This document shows, one piece after another, positions 1 through 7,695 of a stretch of DNA of 53,620 bases. Within the stretch, counting starts at the first letter, position 1. Every line of letters starts with the position of its first letter. This stretch comes from CAZFGN01 sp964518695 (GTDB taxonomy: Bacteria; Patescibacteriota; Minisyncoccia; UBA6257; Colwellbacteraceae), in assembly GCA_964518695.1 (NCBI GenBank), contig CAZFGN010000002.1:1-53620 (forward strand), read 5' to 3'. The notes under the pieces were generated by a model. The model did not search any database, was not told where the DNA came from, and saw only the letters and a list, made by a program, of their open reading frames with translations. Made by a program: the position numbers and the translations under genes.

Positions 1-330
1 CAGCGGTTCTTGAGCGAACTTCGCCAAATATCTGATCCGCGGCTTACAATACTCAATACCGATGTGCGCTCGGTACTGAAGAATGGATTGAAAAATTCCT
101 CCCCTGTGACCACAGTCGTCTCCGGCATTCCATTCACATTTTTCTCTAAGAATGAGCGAGAAGAAATCATTCAAAAAACGTATGCGCTCCTTGCTCCCGG
201 GGGGAAGTTTTTAGTCTATCAAGTTACTCCCCTTATCTACCCCGTCCTTAAAAAATATTTTGGTGAGGTGAAAATCCGTTTTGAGCCGCTCAACATCCCA
301 CCATATTTCATCATGATCGGGGAGAAATAA
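1..330 (+). CDS. Class I SAM-dependent methyltransferase, PmtA-like (C-terminal part)
   Basis: The reading frame is open from the first base of the window to a TAA at 330, so only the last ~109 residues are present. What remains fits the C-terminal half of a class I methyltransferase: a GIPFTFF segment like the motif IV region of PmtA/KsgA-type enzymes, then LLAPGGKFLVYQVTP, the usual LxPGG strand-turn after the catalytic motif. The SAM-binding GxGxG motif would lie upstream, outside the window. A phospholipid N-methyltransferase (PmtA) is the closest family I recognise, but the substrate cannot be read from this fragment. A TTG at 10 could in principle start translation, but the frame continues before it and a 106-residue methyltransferase would be too short. 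Confidence 0.6.
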   Translation, partial: QRFLSELRQISDPRLTILNTDVRSVLKNGLKNSSPVTTVVSGIPFTFFSKNEREEIIQKTYALLAPGGKFLVYQVTPLIYPVLKKYFGEVKIRFEPLNIPPYFIMIGEK

Positions 331-354
331 TTGAATAGTTTCCATTCAAACCAC

Positions 355-383
355 TTGGCGCGTATCTAAAAACAAACTATAAT
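355..383 (+). promoter_or_regulatory. Promoter upstream of the DUF1003 gene
   Basis: TTGGCG (355-360), a 17-bp spacer and a perfect TATAAT (378-383). The predicted transcript starts near 390 and would carry a leader of about 35 nt before the TTG at 425, unlike the leaderless promoters elsewhere in the window. Confidence 0.55.
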
Positions 384-424
384 TCCAGATAACAAGCTTA
401 CCATTAGAAAGCTTTTAAAACCCC

Positions 425-862
425 TTGAGAAACGTAAACATTGAACATAAGAAGAGTCTAAACAAGCTTGAACGGATTGCCGTTGCGGTCACTAGTCGTG
501 TTAGCACCATGGGGTTTTTCTTTGTTATTTTAGCATGGACTTTTTTGTGGCTTATTTGGAACGTTACTGCTCCCATAAAGTTTAGGTTTGATCCGTACCC
601 CGCTTTTGTTATCTGGCTTCTCATTTCAAACATGATCCAATTGTTTCTTATGCCTTTAATTATGATTAGTCAAAACCTCCAGGGGAGATATGCCGAAGCA
701 AGAGCCGAGGCAGATTTTGAGTTAAACACAAAAGCAGAACTGGAAATAGAAACAATCATCCAGTGTCTCAATAACCAGGAGAAATTAACCATTCAAATCT
801 TAGACAAAATAAATGGGCCACAAAAAGAAAAGGTGGGAAGCTCTAAAAAACTCCGTTCATAA
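425..862 (+). CDS. DUF1003 family membrane protein
   Basis: A 145-residue protein matching DUF1003: a start-proximal NxxHxxxLxxxERIA segment, two hydrophobic helices (about residues 30-48 and 60-80), the central FDPYPAF motif, and a C-terminal part carrying IMISQNLQ and a helix with the family's N-x-K-A-E-x-E-I pattern. The function of DUF1003 is not established. The start is TTG: an in-frame TAA at 416-418 excludes anything further upstream, and the family's conserved N-terminus begins right after the TTG. No ATG or GTG fits. The gene stands alone between the methyltransferase and infC and has its own promoter. Confidence 0.8.
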   Translation: MRNVNIEHKKSLNKLERIAVAVTSRVSTMGFFFVILAWTFLWLIWNVTAPIKFRFDPYPAFVIWLLISNMIQLFLMPLIMISQNLQGRYAEARAEADFELNTKAELEIETIIQCLNNQEKLTIQILDKINGPQKEKVGSSKKLRS

Positions 863-902
863 AACGTCCAAAAAACCAGCCCCACCCTGCCAAATCTAAA
901 TG

Positions 903-931
903 TTGCCTTTTTATCTCGTCTAGGCTATTAT
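903..931 (+). promoter_or_regulatory. Promoter of infC-rpmI-rplT, placed for a leaderless transcript
   Basis: TTGCCT (903-908), exactly 17 bp, TATTAT (926-931), then 6 nt to the ATC at 938. With initiation about 7 nt after the -10, the first transcribed base would be the A of ATC. Confidence 0.65.
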
Positions 932-937
932 GGTCCC

Positions 938-1441
938 ATCCAAGAATTAAGATTAAACAACCAAATAACGGCGCCTATTCTTAGAGTCATTGATGAGAAA
1001 GAGGGCAACCTGGGCGTTATGCCATTAAAAGACGCGCTCACTGCCGCGAGCGAGAGAGGGCTAGATTTAATTCTAATTGTCCCTAACGCTTCTCCGCCAG
1101 TTGCTAAAATCATAAGCTTTGACAAGTTCCGTTATGAGAGGGAAAAAGAGTTTAAGAAACATCGAAAGGCTCAGAAGGCCCTTGAGATGAAGCAAATTCA
1201 GATAAGTGTTCGGGAAGCAAAGAATGATCTTTTAACAAAAATCAGGAAATTGGAAAAGTTTTTAGAAGCTGGACACAAGCTAGAAATAGTAGTTACATTG
1301 CGTGGCAGAGAAAAAGGCATGAAAGATTTTGCCAAAGTAAAACTGGAAGATTTCTTGAATATGATTACTGCCCCTTACGGCATTACCCAGGAGATAAAAG
1401 CCGCCGGGAGAGGACTAAGCGTTCAGATAATTAAAAAGTAA
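938..1441 (+). CDS. infC: Translation initiation factor IF-3, probable AUC start
   Basis: IF-3 binds the 30S subunit and checks start-codon pairing. The N-terminal domain opens with LNNQITAPILRVIDE and GVMPLKDAL, followed by the linker rich in Lys/Arg and the C-terminal alpha/beta domain (VTLRGREKGM...). The internal ATG at 1019 would cut off the conserved N-terminus. Upstream in this frame there is no ATG, GTG or TTG; the codons are CTG 887, ATC 938 and ATA 962. ATC 938 gives a normal N-terminus and sits exactly where transcription should start. Non-canonical starts (AUU in E. coli) are known for infC, where they allow IF-3 to limit its own synthesis. The stop TAA overlaps the rpmI ATG by one base. 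The IF-3 identity is certain; the start codon is inferred. Confidence 0.9.
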   Translation: MQELRLNNQITAPILRVIDEKEGNLGVMPLKDALTAASERGLDLILIVPNASPPVAKIISFDKFRYEREKEFKKHRKAQKALEMKQIQISVREAKNDLLTKIRKLEKFLEAGHKLEIVVTLRGREKGMKDFAKVKLEDFLNMITAPYGITQEIKAAGRGLSVQIIKK

Positions 1442-1620
1442 TGATCAGAAAAAGTGTTGTAAAAAGAATACGAGTAACCAAAACCGGTAAATTGATGCGC
1501 AGACGTATGGCCCAAGATCACTTCCGCGCCGGAAAATCAGGTAAACAAATCCAGAATAAGCGGGGTGCTTTGCAGGTGAGCAAACCCGATGAAAAAAGAA
1601 TAATGCAATATTTAAGATAG
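1441..1620 (+). CDS. rpmI: 50S ribosomal protein bL35
   Basis: A 59-residue basic protein. It shows the bL35 pattern: KSVVKRIRVTKTGKLMRRR, then a central HFRAGKSGKQ where the common form has H-x-x-x-K-S, and a C-terminal P-D-E-K-R-I-M-Q-Y-L. Its ATG shares its first base with the infC stop (TAATG), so translation is probably coupled. It lies in the classic infC-rpmI-rplT order, and rplT begins on the very next base after its stop. Confidence 0.9.
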   Translation: MIRKSVVKRIRVTKTGKLMRRRMAQDHFRAGKSGKQIQNKRGALQVSKPDEKRIMQYLR

Positions 1621-1968
1621 ATGCCTAGAGTAAAACGCGGCAAGGTAGCCCACAAAAAAAGAGAAAAAGTATTACGCTACACCAAGGGTTTCAAGTGGGG
1701 TAGAAAGTCAAAGGAGAGAGCCGCCAAAGAAGCCCTACTCCACGCTTGGAGTCACGCTTTCAGGGGTAGAAAAGAAAAGAAGCGCAACTTCCGAAGCGTC
1801 TGGCAAACCAAAATAAACGCGGCCTCCCGTGAGAATGGTTTAATTTACAGTAAATTTATCGGACTCCTTAAAAGGAATGCTATCAAGTTAGATAGAAAAA
1901 CTTTGGCCGGCATTGCCGAACAAAATCCAGAAGTATTTAAGAAGATTGTAGAACAGGCTAAAGCTTAG
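1621..1968 (+). CDS. rplT: 50S ribosomal protein bL20
   Basis: A 115-residue protein of normal length for bL20, with the long basic N-terminal helix (MPRVKRGKVAHKKREKVL, KGFKWGRKSKERAAKEALLHA) and the globular C-terminus (WQTKINAASRENGLIYSKFI, LDRKTLAGIAEQNPEVFKKI). It assembles early on 23S rRNA and is the usual repressor of this operon in other bacteria. No separate L20-binding leader is visible here, since infC appears leaderless. Its 3' end overlaps the end of the convergent NUDIX gene by 11 bp. Confidence 0.95.
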   Translation: MPRVKRGKVAHKKREKVLRYTKGFKWGRKSKERAAKEALLHAWSHAFRGRKEKKRNFRSVWQTKINAASRENGLIYSKFIGLLKRNAIKLDRKTLAGIAEQNPEVFKKIVEQAKA

Positions 1969-2428
1969 GCTTGTCCTGACCATCTTTCTTCCACTTTCTC
2001 ATCAGGAACCCATGGGCCCTAACAAGCGGGGCGACGTTCCCTTTAAACCTTCCCAAAAATTTCCTCGCTTCAGCATACGAAAGCCAGGCATAACCCTGGT
2101 GTTCGGTTGAGAGCCAAACTTCTCTCTTTTTGGTTTCGGCCAGATATAAAATAACCATCTTTAAGATGGGCTCTCCGGCTCTACGGAAACCAAAACGTTC
2201 GTGAACCCTGAAATTTTCTTCTACTCTTAAGTCCTTATCGGTGAGTCCAGTCTCTTCCTTAGTTTCCCTTAAAGCGGCTTGAAATGCCCGCTCTTCGGTC
2301 TCGACCGTGCCCCTGGGAAAATTCCAATAATTCTTACTTTTATAGAGCAGGAGGTACCTATAGCCCTCTGGACTCACGCGGTAAACTATAATCCCCGCGC
2401 CTAGTTCTCTTTTTGGTTCTGGCGTCAT
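1958..2428 (-). CDS. NUDIX hydrolase, Ap4A-hydrolase-like
   Basis: A 156-residue NUDIX protein. The box is complete at about residues 39-61: GTVETEERAFQAALRETKEETGL split as G-x5-E-x7-RETxEETGL, with the metal-binding glutamates present. The N-terminus (GAGIIVYR..., YLLLYKS, NYWNFPRG) is like that of bis(5'-nucleosyl)-tetraphosphatases, which hydrolyse Ap4A-type dinucleotides. The exact substrate is inference. It starts at an ATG one base downstream of the polX stop and was probably translated from the same message. Confidence 0.8.
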   Translation of the reverse strand: MTPEPKRELGAGIIVYRVSPEGYRYLLLYKSKNYWNFPRGTVETEERAFQAALRETKEETGLTDKDLRVEENFRVHERFGFRRAGEPILKMVILYLAETKKREVWLSTEHQGYAWLSYAEARKFLGRFKGNVAPLVRAHGFLMRKWKKDGQDKPKL

Positions 2429-2429
2429 A

Positions 2430-4160
2430 TCATTTAATGAAAGTCTTCATTTTATCCAATGGCCAAGCATTTATAATATCGCTCTTCCCGGCCCAGCCGC
2501 GTCTCGCTTGAGCAATACCGTATTCAAGGTACGAGAAATGGGTTACCGAGTGCGCATCGGAGTCTATCGCCAGTTTAACACCTCTTTGGACACACTTTCT
2601 AATATACTCGTCTTTTAAGTCGGACCTGTCCGGATAAGCATCAATTTCCAAGACAGTACCAGTCTCTTTAGCAACCTCTATAATCTCATCCATATCCATT
2701 TCGTAAGCCGACCTCTTATTTATAATGCGCCCTGTCGGATGAAATAAAATATCCACATTCGGATTTCTCATGGCTTTTACAATCCTTTCAGTCTGTTCCT
2801 GTTTCGAGATATTAAAATAGGAGTGGACTGAAGCTCCCACCACATCTAACCTTGTCAAGGTCTCATCCTTCAGATCTAATGTCCCGTCTCTCAAAATATC
2901 ACACTCGGTACCTTTAAGTATTTTTAGCTTGCTTTTCAGCCTGATATTTAATTTATCGATTTCGGCCATCTGTTTTAAAATAGTTTTATCATCCAACCCG
3001 TGAGTCATCGCCAACCTCTTAGTGTGGTCAGTAATCACAATGTATTCCAGGCCCATCTCTAGAGCGGCGCTAGCAAGATCCTCGATCGAATCAGCACCAT
3101 CAGTCCAATTCGATTGCACCTGCAAATCGCCCCTTAAGTCTCCGTAACCGATAAGTTTGGGCAGTTTATTTTCTCTCGAAGCCAATATCTCCCCGGTCAT
3201 CTCCCGCAGTTCCGGCTCTATATAATGCAAGCCTAAAGTTTTATATATTTCTTCTTCTGTTTTGCCGGCCACCCGCCTCTTACCTTTGAAAAGCCCATAT
3301 TCGTTAAGTTTCAAACCCTTTTCTATGGCAAGCTTTCTCAAGGCTACATTATGATCCTTGCTGCCGGTAAAATAATTTAACGCCGCGCCGTATGACTCCT
3401 CCGGCACCACTCTTAAGTCTATATCCAAGCCACTTTTTATCTTTATAGAGGATTTGGTCTCGCCCTTGGCGTGGACGGTTACCACCCCAGGCATGGTCGT
3501 AAAATAATCCATTATCGGTTTAGACGTATCGGAAACCACTAAAATATCGGCATCGCCGATTGTTTCTTTCCTGCGCCTCGCAGAACCCGCGATAATTACT
3601 TTCTTAACCTCCTTCAATTTGCTGAGCTTATCCTCGATTTCGTGAACCTGTGGCATTATTAAACCCAATACAAACCTGCCGCCTAACCTCCTTAAGAAAC
3701 CAATACCCTTAAATATCTTCTCTTCAGATTTCTCTCCAAAACCTTCCAAATTTCTTATCTTTCCGAGCTTAGCGACTCTCTCTAAGTCATCCAAGTTCTT
3801 AACCTTCAGCTTCTCATAGAGTCTTTTGATGTTCCTCGGTCCCAAACCTTCTACCCGCATAAGTGTTGATAAGTCTACCGGCGTTTTCTTTTTTAACGCC
3901 TCGTGATATTTTATTTTCCCCGTTGTCAAAAACTCTTCAATGCTTTCGGCAATTGAAACCCCTACTCCCGGTATCTCCTGCAAAGCTTTTATGCCACCCT
4001 TCTCATAAATTTCCGAAACGCTCTCCTCCAGCCCATCTATCGTCTGAGCAACCCTCTCGTAAGCTCGCGGCTTAAAGGCTACTTCTTGCATACCTAGGTA
4101 CTCGCCTATCTCCGCTAATATTTTAGCGACTTCACGATTTTTCATTTCTAATATTGACAT
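2430..4160 (-). CDS. polX: Family X DNA polymerase with C-terminal PHP domain
   Basis: A 576-residue protein with the usual bacterial PolX layout: an N-terminal 8-kDa-like helical domain with helix-hairpin-helix motifs (IPGVGVSIAESI, VEGLGPRNI), a nucleotidyltransferase palm with GSARRRKETIGDADILV (catalytic D-x-D) and a third acid in DIDLRVV, then a PHP phosphoesterase domain (about 335-570). It would act in gap-filling repair. The odd point is the PHP domain: the normal first metal motif D-L-H-x-H reads DLQVQS, so both histidines are glutamine. The later ligands (TDH, E in GTECD, H in ASVHSYF, FHPTGR, SDAHS) remain. The 3'-5' nuclease activity reported for PHP-PolX may therefore be altered. 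The gene follows the Clp-like gene with a 4-bp gap. Confidence 0.92.
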   Translation of the reverse strand: MSILEMKNREVAKILAEIGEYLGMQEVAFKPRAYERVAQTIDGLEESVSEIYEKGGIKALQEIPGVGVSIAESIEEFLTTGKIKYHEALKKKTPVDLSTLMRVEGLGPRNIKRLYEKLKVKNLDDLERVAKLGKIRNLEGFGEKSEEKIFKGIGFLRRLGGRFVLGLIMPQVHEIEDKLSKLKEVKKVIIAGSARRRKETIGDADILVVSDTSKPIMDYFTTMPGVVTVHAKGETKSSIKIKSGLDIDLRVVPEESYGAALNYFTGSKDHNVALRKLAIEKGLKLNEYGLFKGKRRVAGKTEEEIYKTLGLHYIEPELREMTGEILASRENKLPKLIGYGDLRGDLQVQSNWTDGADSIEDLASAALEMGLEYIVITDHTKRLAMTHGLDDKTILKQMAEIDKLNIRLKSKLKILKGTECDILRDGTLDLKDETLTRLDVVGASVHSYFNISKQEQTERIVKAMRNPNVDILFHPTGRIINKRSAYEMDMDEIIEVAKETGTVLEIDAYPDRSDLKDEYIRKCVQRGVKLAIDSDAHSVTHFSYLEYGIAQARRGWAGKSDIINAWPLDKMKTFIK

Positions 4161-4164
4161 AGCT

Positions 4165-6672
4165 TTAAGGAGGGTTCACGGCAATTTTCAACTTCCCTTT
4201 TTCTAAAGAAACAACTACTCCGTTGCCACGAAGAATTTCCTCTTTCAAGATCATCTCCGAGAGGGGTGATTTTATTTCTTTCGATATCACCCCGCGCAAA
4301 GGCCTCGCTCCATAAGCCGGAGAAAATCCTAATTGGGCAATGTTTTCTAAAGCTTCATCCGTCACTTTTAACTCAATGCCTTGACTTTGAAGTGTTTTCG
4401 CCAAGTCAGCGAACATCAAACCAGTAATCTTTTTAGTGTCTTCTTGGCTCAAATTTTTAAAAACGATTGTCTGTAACCTATTCAAAAGCTCCGGATGAAA
4501 ATAATGAGTGAGTCTTTTTTTAAGTTCTTCGGTAATCGACTCCATGGTATTGCCTTTGTCTATCTCTTCCTTAATAAATTCGGACTCGGCATTAGAAGTG
4601 GCAATAATTATAGTGTTTTTAAAATCTATCGTACGACCCAAGTTATCGGTTAACCTACCATCATCAAAAACTTGGAGAAATAGATTCAAAACATCGGGGT
4701 GCGCTTTTTCAAACTCGTCGAGCAATATCAAACTATAAGGTTTTTCAAGTATCGCGTTGGTCAAGGCACCATTTACCTCGCCGTCAGGCGAACCTATGAA
4801 CCTATAATAGCTCGCCTTATCTTGATACTCTGACATATCAAATCTTACCATCGCATCTTCCGATCCGAACTGGATCCTCGATAAGATCTTTGCAAGTTCG
4901 GTTTTCCCGACGCCTGTTGGACCGACAAATAGGAAACTGCCAATAGGACCGTTCCCGGAAGTTAAGCCGCTTCTATACTCACGCAAAATCATTGAGACGG
5001 CTGAAACCGCGGCGTCTTGATCTATTAAACGCTCGTGGATTAATTGCTCCAAATTGAGAAGCCTCTCCCTTTCTTTGCCGCTAGCTTCATGAAGCGGGAT
5101 ATTTACCCTCCTTTCGGCAACCGAGATAATATTTTCCGCCGACAATATCTTATCTCCACTATGAGCCGCCCCGGCCAACGCTTCTTTTAAAAGATCGTCT
5201 GCTGAAGAAGGCAGTAATTTCTGGCGAAAATATTTATGAGCAATTTCTACGGCTTTTTTAATAGCGCCGTAGGTAATTTTAACTTTGTACTGATCTTCTA
5301 GAATTAAGCTGTCGTAAGCAAGAACTCGTTCGGCATCCGCCAAACTAATTTCCTCGATATGAATAAATTGAAAAGCGTCCGTAAAGGAGCCTTGATTTTC
5401 GATAAACTGCTTAAACTCTTTAGGATAGGTTGAACCGACAGTAGGAAAATCATTAGAAAGAATGAGTGGGATAACCGTATTTACAATATTTAATTCATAA
5501 CGACCGGCAGTACGGGAAAGGTTATGGACATCGGGTATGTAGAGAACAATGTTCCCGGCACGATTCACCTCGTAAAATATGCTTTGAATTCTCGCTTGTT
5601 GCTCACCGGCATCCGCCCCGGCCAGTAGTGAGTTCAGATCTAGAGCCACCAATCTTCTATCAAAAAGCGCGGGTGGCACCCTGTCATGAATTATTTCATA
5701 AGCCAAATGCCCAACAACGGCCTCTTTGCCAGATCCGGCCTCACCGATAAGTAAAGCATTGGGCTTATTTGGACGAGAGAGGATATCCAAAAGTCGGCTG
5801 TATTCTTTTTCGTGACCAATGAGAAACCCAGCCATACCAGCTCTCGCTATATCGGTTAAGTCTACACTGAACCTGTCTAAGGTTGGGGTTGGCTTTGAAG
5901 TCCAAGCTCGATTCATAATCCTATGCCTCAACCTATAAGACTGACTCGTAAATCCCCCTAAACTTGTCGGTATCCGTCCCAGCATGAAACGTCCTCGAAA
6001 TCTACCGAAAATTAAAGCTTTCTCAATGTCGCGGGCGTCCAATTGGAAAAGATTAAAAACTTTCCTTGCGGCCCCTTCCTTTAAATCGGCTACAGCCGCG
6101 AATAAGTCGGCCACACCAATGTCTCTACTTCCACTTTGCAAACCCAAAGTGAGAGCCACTAGGGTCAGTTCATTAATCTTAGAGATAACTTCCTCGCGAC
6201 TCGGCTTGTTCGCGGTAAAACTCTTTTTCAGATGTTCGTTCAGTTTACTGCCTAATTCATCGCTATCTACATCTAACCTTGTGATTGCTTCAATTATTTC
6301 TTTGTGTCTTAACAAATCCTTGGCCAAGTGCAAAGAAAATTCTCCTCCGAAAAGGAGGCACCTATTCTCCGCCCCAGCGAGTGCGTTAACAACCTCCCTA
6401 TTGAGGCAGTGGGCTACATTTATCTTGCCAGATTGCGGCAATTTACCGAATGGCAACTTAGCGGCGTTAAAATGAACAATTCGGTCAATTAAATAAAAGG
6501 CTATGAGCAACCCTGGCCAAAATAACTTTGGCGTAACAGAAATTAGAAAAGCCATAGTCGTTGCTACGAGGATTACATCCCAGATAGCGTAAATTATACC
6601 GATTGTTTTGCGAGAGAGAACCGACATCGCAAACAACGGTTCTTCAAAATAAAATTCCCTTAAAGATTCCAT
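4165..6672 (-). CDS. Membrane-anchored ClpB/ClpC-like AAA+ protein with decayed first ATPase domain
   Basis: I start it at the ATG at 6672 (835 residues), 13 bp inside the upstream membrane-protein gene; a further open 24 codons upstream look non-coding. Two hydrophobic helices lie at about residues 24-46 and 50-66, followed by a Clp-N-like helical region (about 85-225) and two AAA+ modules. In D1 (about 309-317) the Walker A reads GEAGSGKE, with Glu in place of the Thr/Ser that follows the Lys, and the Walker B ends in PD-V instead of D-E. D2 is intact: GPTGVGKTE (about 584-592), LLDEFEKAH, and the terminal YGARPLRG. I see no [LIV]-G-[FL] tripeptide of the ClpP-docking kind. It is probably a membrane-tethered unfoldase or disaggregase powered by D2, not a ClpP partner. 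It is followed closely by polX. Confidence 0.8.
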   Translation of the reverse strand: MESLREFYFEEPLFAMSVLSRKTIGIIYAIWDVILVATTMAFLISVTPKLFWPGLLIAFYLIDRIVHFNAAKLPFGKLPQSGKINVAHCLNREVVNALAGAENRCLLFGGEFSLHLAKDLLRHKEIIEAITRLDVDSDELGSKLNEHLKKSFTANKPSREEVISKINELTLVALTLGLQSGSRDIGVADLFAAVADLKEGAARKVFNLFQLDARDIEKALIFGRFRGRFMLGRIPTSLGGFTSQSYRLRHRIMNRAWTSKPTPTLDRFSVDLTDIARAGMAGFLIGHEKEYSRLLDILSRPNKPNALLIGEAGSGKEAVVGHLAYEIIHDRVPPALFDRRLVALDLNSLLAGADAGEQQARIQSIFYEVNRAGNIVLYIPDVHNLSRTAGRYELNIVNTVIPLILSNDFPTVGSTYPKEFKQFIENQGSFTDAFQFIHIEEISLADAERVLAYDSLILEDQYKVKITYGAIKKAVEIAHKYFRQKLLPSSADDLLKEALAGAAHSGDKILSAENIISVAERRVNIPLHEASGKERERLLNLEQLIHERLIDQDAAVSAVSMILREYRSGLTSGNGPIGSFLFVGPTGVGKTELAKILSRIQFGSEDAMVRFDMSEYQDKASYYRFIGSPDGEVNGALTNAILEKPYSLILLDEFEKAHPDVLNLFLQVFDDGRLTDNLGRTIDFKNTIIIATSNAESEFIKEEIDKGNTMESITEELKKRLTHYFHPELLNRLQTIVFKNLSQEDTKKITGLMFADLAKTLQSQGIELKVTDEALENIAQLGFSPAYGARPLRGVISKEIKSPLSEMILKEEILRGNGVVVSLEKGKLKIAVNPP

Positions 6673-7040
6673 AATGGTAATTGGGTGGTGAATCCGTAAG
6701 CAACTATGGTCTTGTAAACTATGTATGGTAAGAACAATATCCATAAGAAATAAATCGTTACAAAAAAAGAAGTGACCAAAATATAGATTGTAAGTGCCAA
6801 AATCAATCGCAAACTCCTAAATATAAATCCCAGCAGGTAGCCCAGGATGGTTCTATCCTGATAAAGCGGTTCGAAAATATGCCTAAAGGTAACTTGGAGA
6901 GCGAAAGTTCTATCCAAGCGCTCTAGAAATAACACCAAAGAATGGCTTATTATCGTAAAGCCGCCGACATACCAATGTTTCAAGAACTCCTTGATACGAT
7001 AGGCAAACCTTGTTGTAATATATATAGGTATATATGCCAC
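6660..7040 (-). CDS. Small membrane protein of unknown function upstream of the Clp-like gene
   Basis: A 126-residue protein that I do not recognise. A strongly hydrophobic C-terminal half (TILGYLLGFIFRSLRLILAL, ILVTSFFVTIYFLWILFL) suggests two to three membrane helices; the N-terminal part is amphipathic and basic. The start is GTG at 7040, 6 nt downstream of a perfect TATAAT, which fits a leaderless message. The gene overlaps the downstream Clp-like gene by 13 bp, so the two are very likely co-translated, and the membrane segments of both suggest a shared complex (inference). Its 5' end overlaps the 5' end of the divergent glycosylase gene by 7 bp. Confidence 0.65.
   Translation of the reverse strand: MAYIPIYITTRFAYRIKEFLKHWYVGGFTIISHSLVLFLERLDRTFALQVTFRHIFEPLYQDRTILGYLLGFIFRSLRLILALTIYILVTSFFVTIYFLWILFLPYIVYKTIVAYGFTTQLPLWNL
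7021..7026 (+). promoter_or_regulatory. -10 element of the uracil-DNA glycosylase gene
   Basis: TATATA at 7021-7026 ends 7 nt before the ATG at 7034. It lies inside the coding sequence of the divergent membrane-protein gene. No good -35 is visible at 16-18 bp, so this site is less certain than the opposing promoter. Confidence 0.4.
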
Positions 7041-7687
7041 TGACTAATTATAGCCCAAAAGTCGAGGCGCTCAATAATCTAAAGAGTGAGCTTGAAGAAA
7101 ATAAGTCGTTGCCCCTTCTCGAATCTAATTTAGTTTTCGGAGAAGGTGATCCCGATACTCAAGTATTATTTATCGGGGAAGCACCGGGATTCTACGAAAA
7201 TTTAGAAAGAAGGCCATTTGTAGGTAGGTCTGGGCAACTACTTACGGAACTCATTAATGGTCTGGGTTGGAAACGAGAAGATGTTTACATAACAAACATC
7301 GTGAAACGCCGCCCGCCGGAGAATCGAGATCCCTCCCCTCACGAAATCGCCGCCTACTCGCCTTATTTAATGAGGCAGGTGGAAATCATTAACCCCAAAA
7401 TCATTGCCCCCTTAGGAAGATTTTCCATGAACTTTTTCTTACCAACCGCTAAAATATCCCGCGATCAAGGCAAAATTCTCTGGTGGGAAAATAGGTTAAT
7501 CGTACCCTTATATCATCCAGCTGCCGCGTTACGCTCAATCTCGGTTAAAGAAGAGCTCAAAAAAAGTTTCGCTAAACTGCCGATCATAGAAAAGAAATAC
7601 GAAAAGTTCCTAAAGGATAAACTTATGGCAATAAAGGGCGGTAATTCTAAAATCGCAGAATCTAAAAAACAAGCTGGCCTATTTTAA
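7034..7687 (+). CDS. Uracil-DNA glycosylase, family 4 type, lacking the Fe-S cysteines
   Basis: A 217-residue protein with the family 4 signature: FGEGDPDTQVLFIGEAPG, RRPFVGRSGQLL, VYITNIVKRRPPENRDP, and the active-site loop YHPAAALR. It removes uracil from DNA as the first step of base excision repair. Normal family 4 enzymes hold a 4Fe-4S cluster through four cysteines, two near the N-terminus, one in K-C-R-P-P and one about 15 residues later. Here those positions are non-Cys (KRRPP; AAYSPYL), and the whole protein contains no cysteine. The fold is evidently kept without the cluster. The ATG lies 7 nt after a TATATA -10 and overlaps the divergent gene's start by 7 bp. Confidence 0.88.
   Translation: MPLTNYSPKVEALNNLKSELEENKSLPLLESNLVFGEGDPDTQVLFIGEAPGFYENLERRPFVGRSGQLLTELINGLGWKREDVYITNIVKRRPPENRDPSPHEIAAYSPYLMRQVEIINPKIIAPLGRFSMNFFLPTAKISRDQGKILWWENRLIVPLYHPAAALRSISVKEELKKSFAKLPIIEKKYEKFLKDKLMAIKGGNSKIAESKKQAGLF
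7047..7074 (-). promoter_or_regulatory. Leaderless-type promoter of the small membrane protein / Clp-like operon
   Basis: On the minus strand, TTGAGC (7074-7069), a 16-bp spacer and TATAAT (7052-7047) are followed by 6 nt and the GTG at 7040. The promoter lies wholly inside the first codons of the divergent glycosylase gene. Confidence 0.6.
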
Positions 7688-7695
7688 CGAAAAAA

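Noticed and set aside
6673..6744. A 24-codon N-terminal extension of the Clp-like protein
   Set aside because: It lies inside the upstream membrane-protein gene and looks like read-through of another frame; the ATG at 6672 gives a sensible start before the membrane helices.
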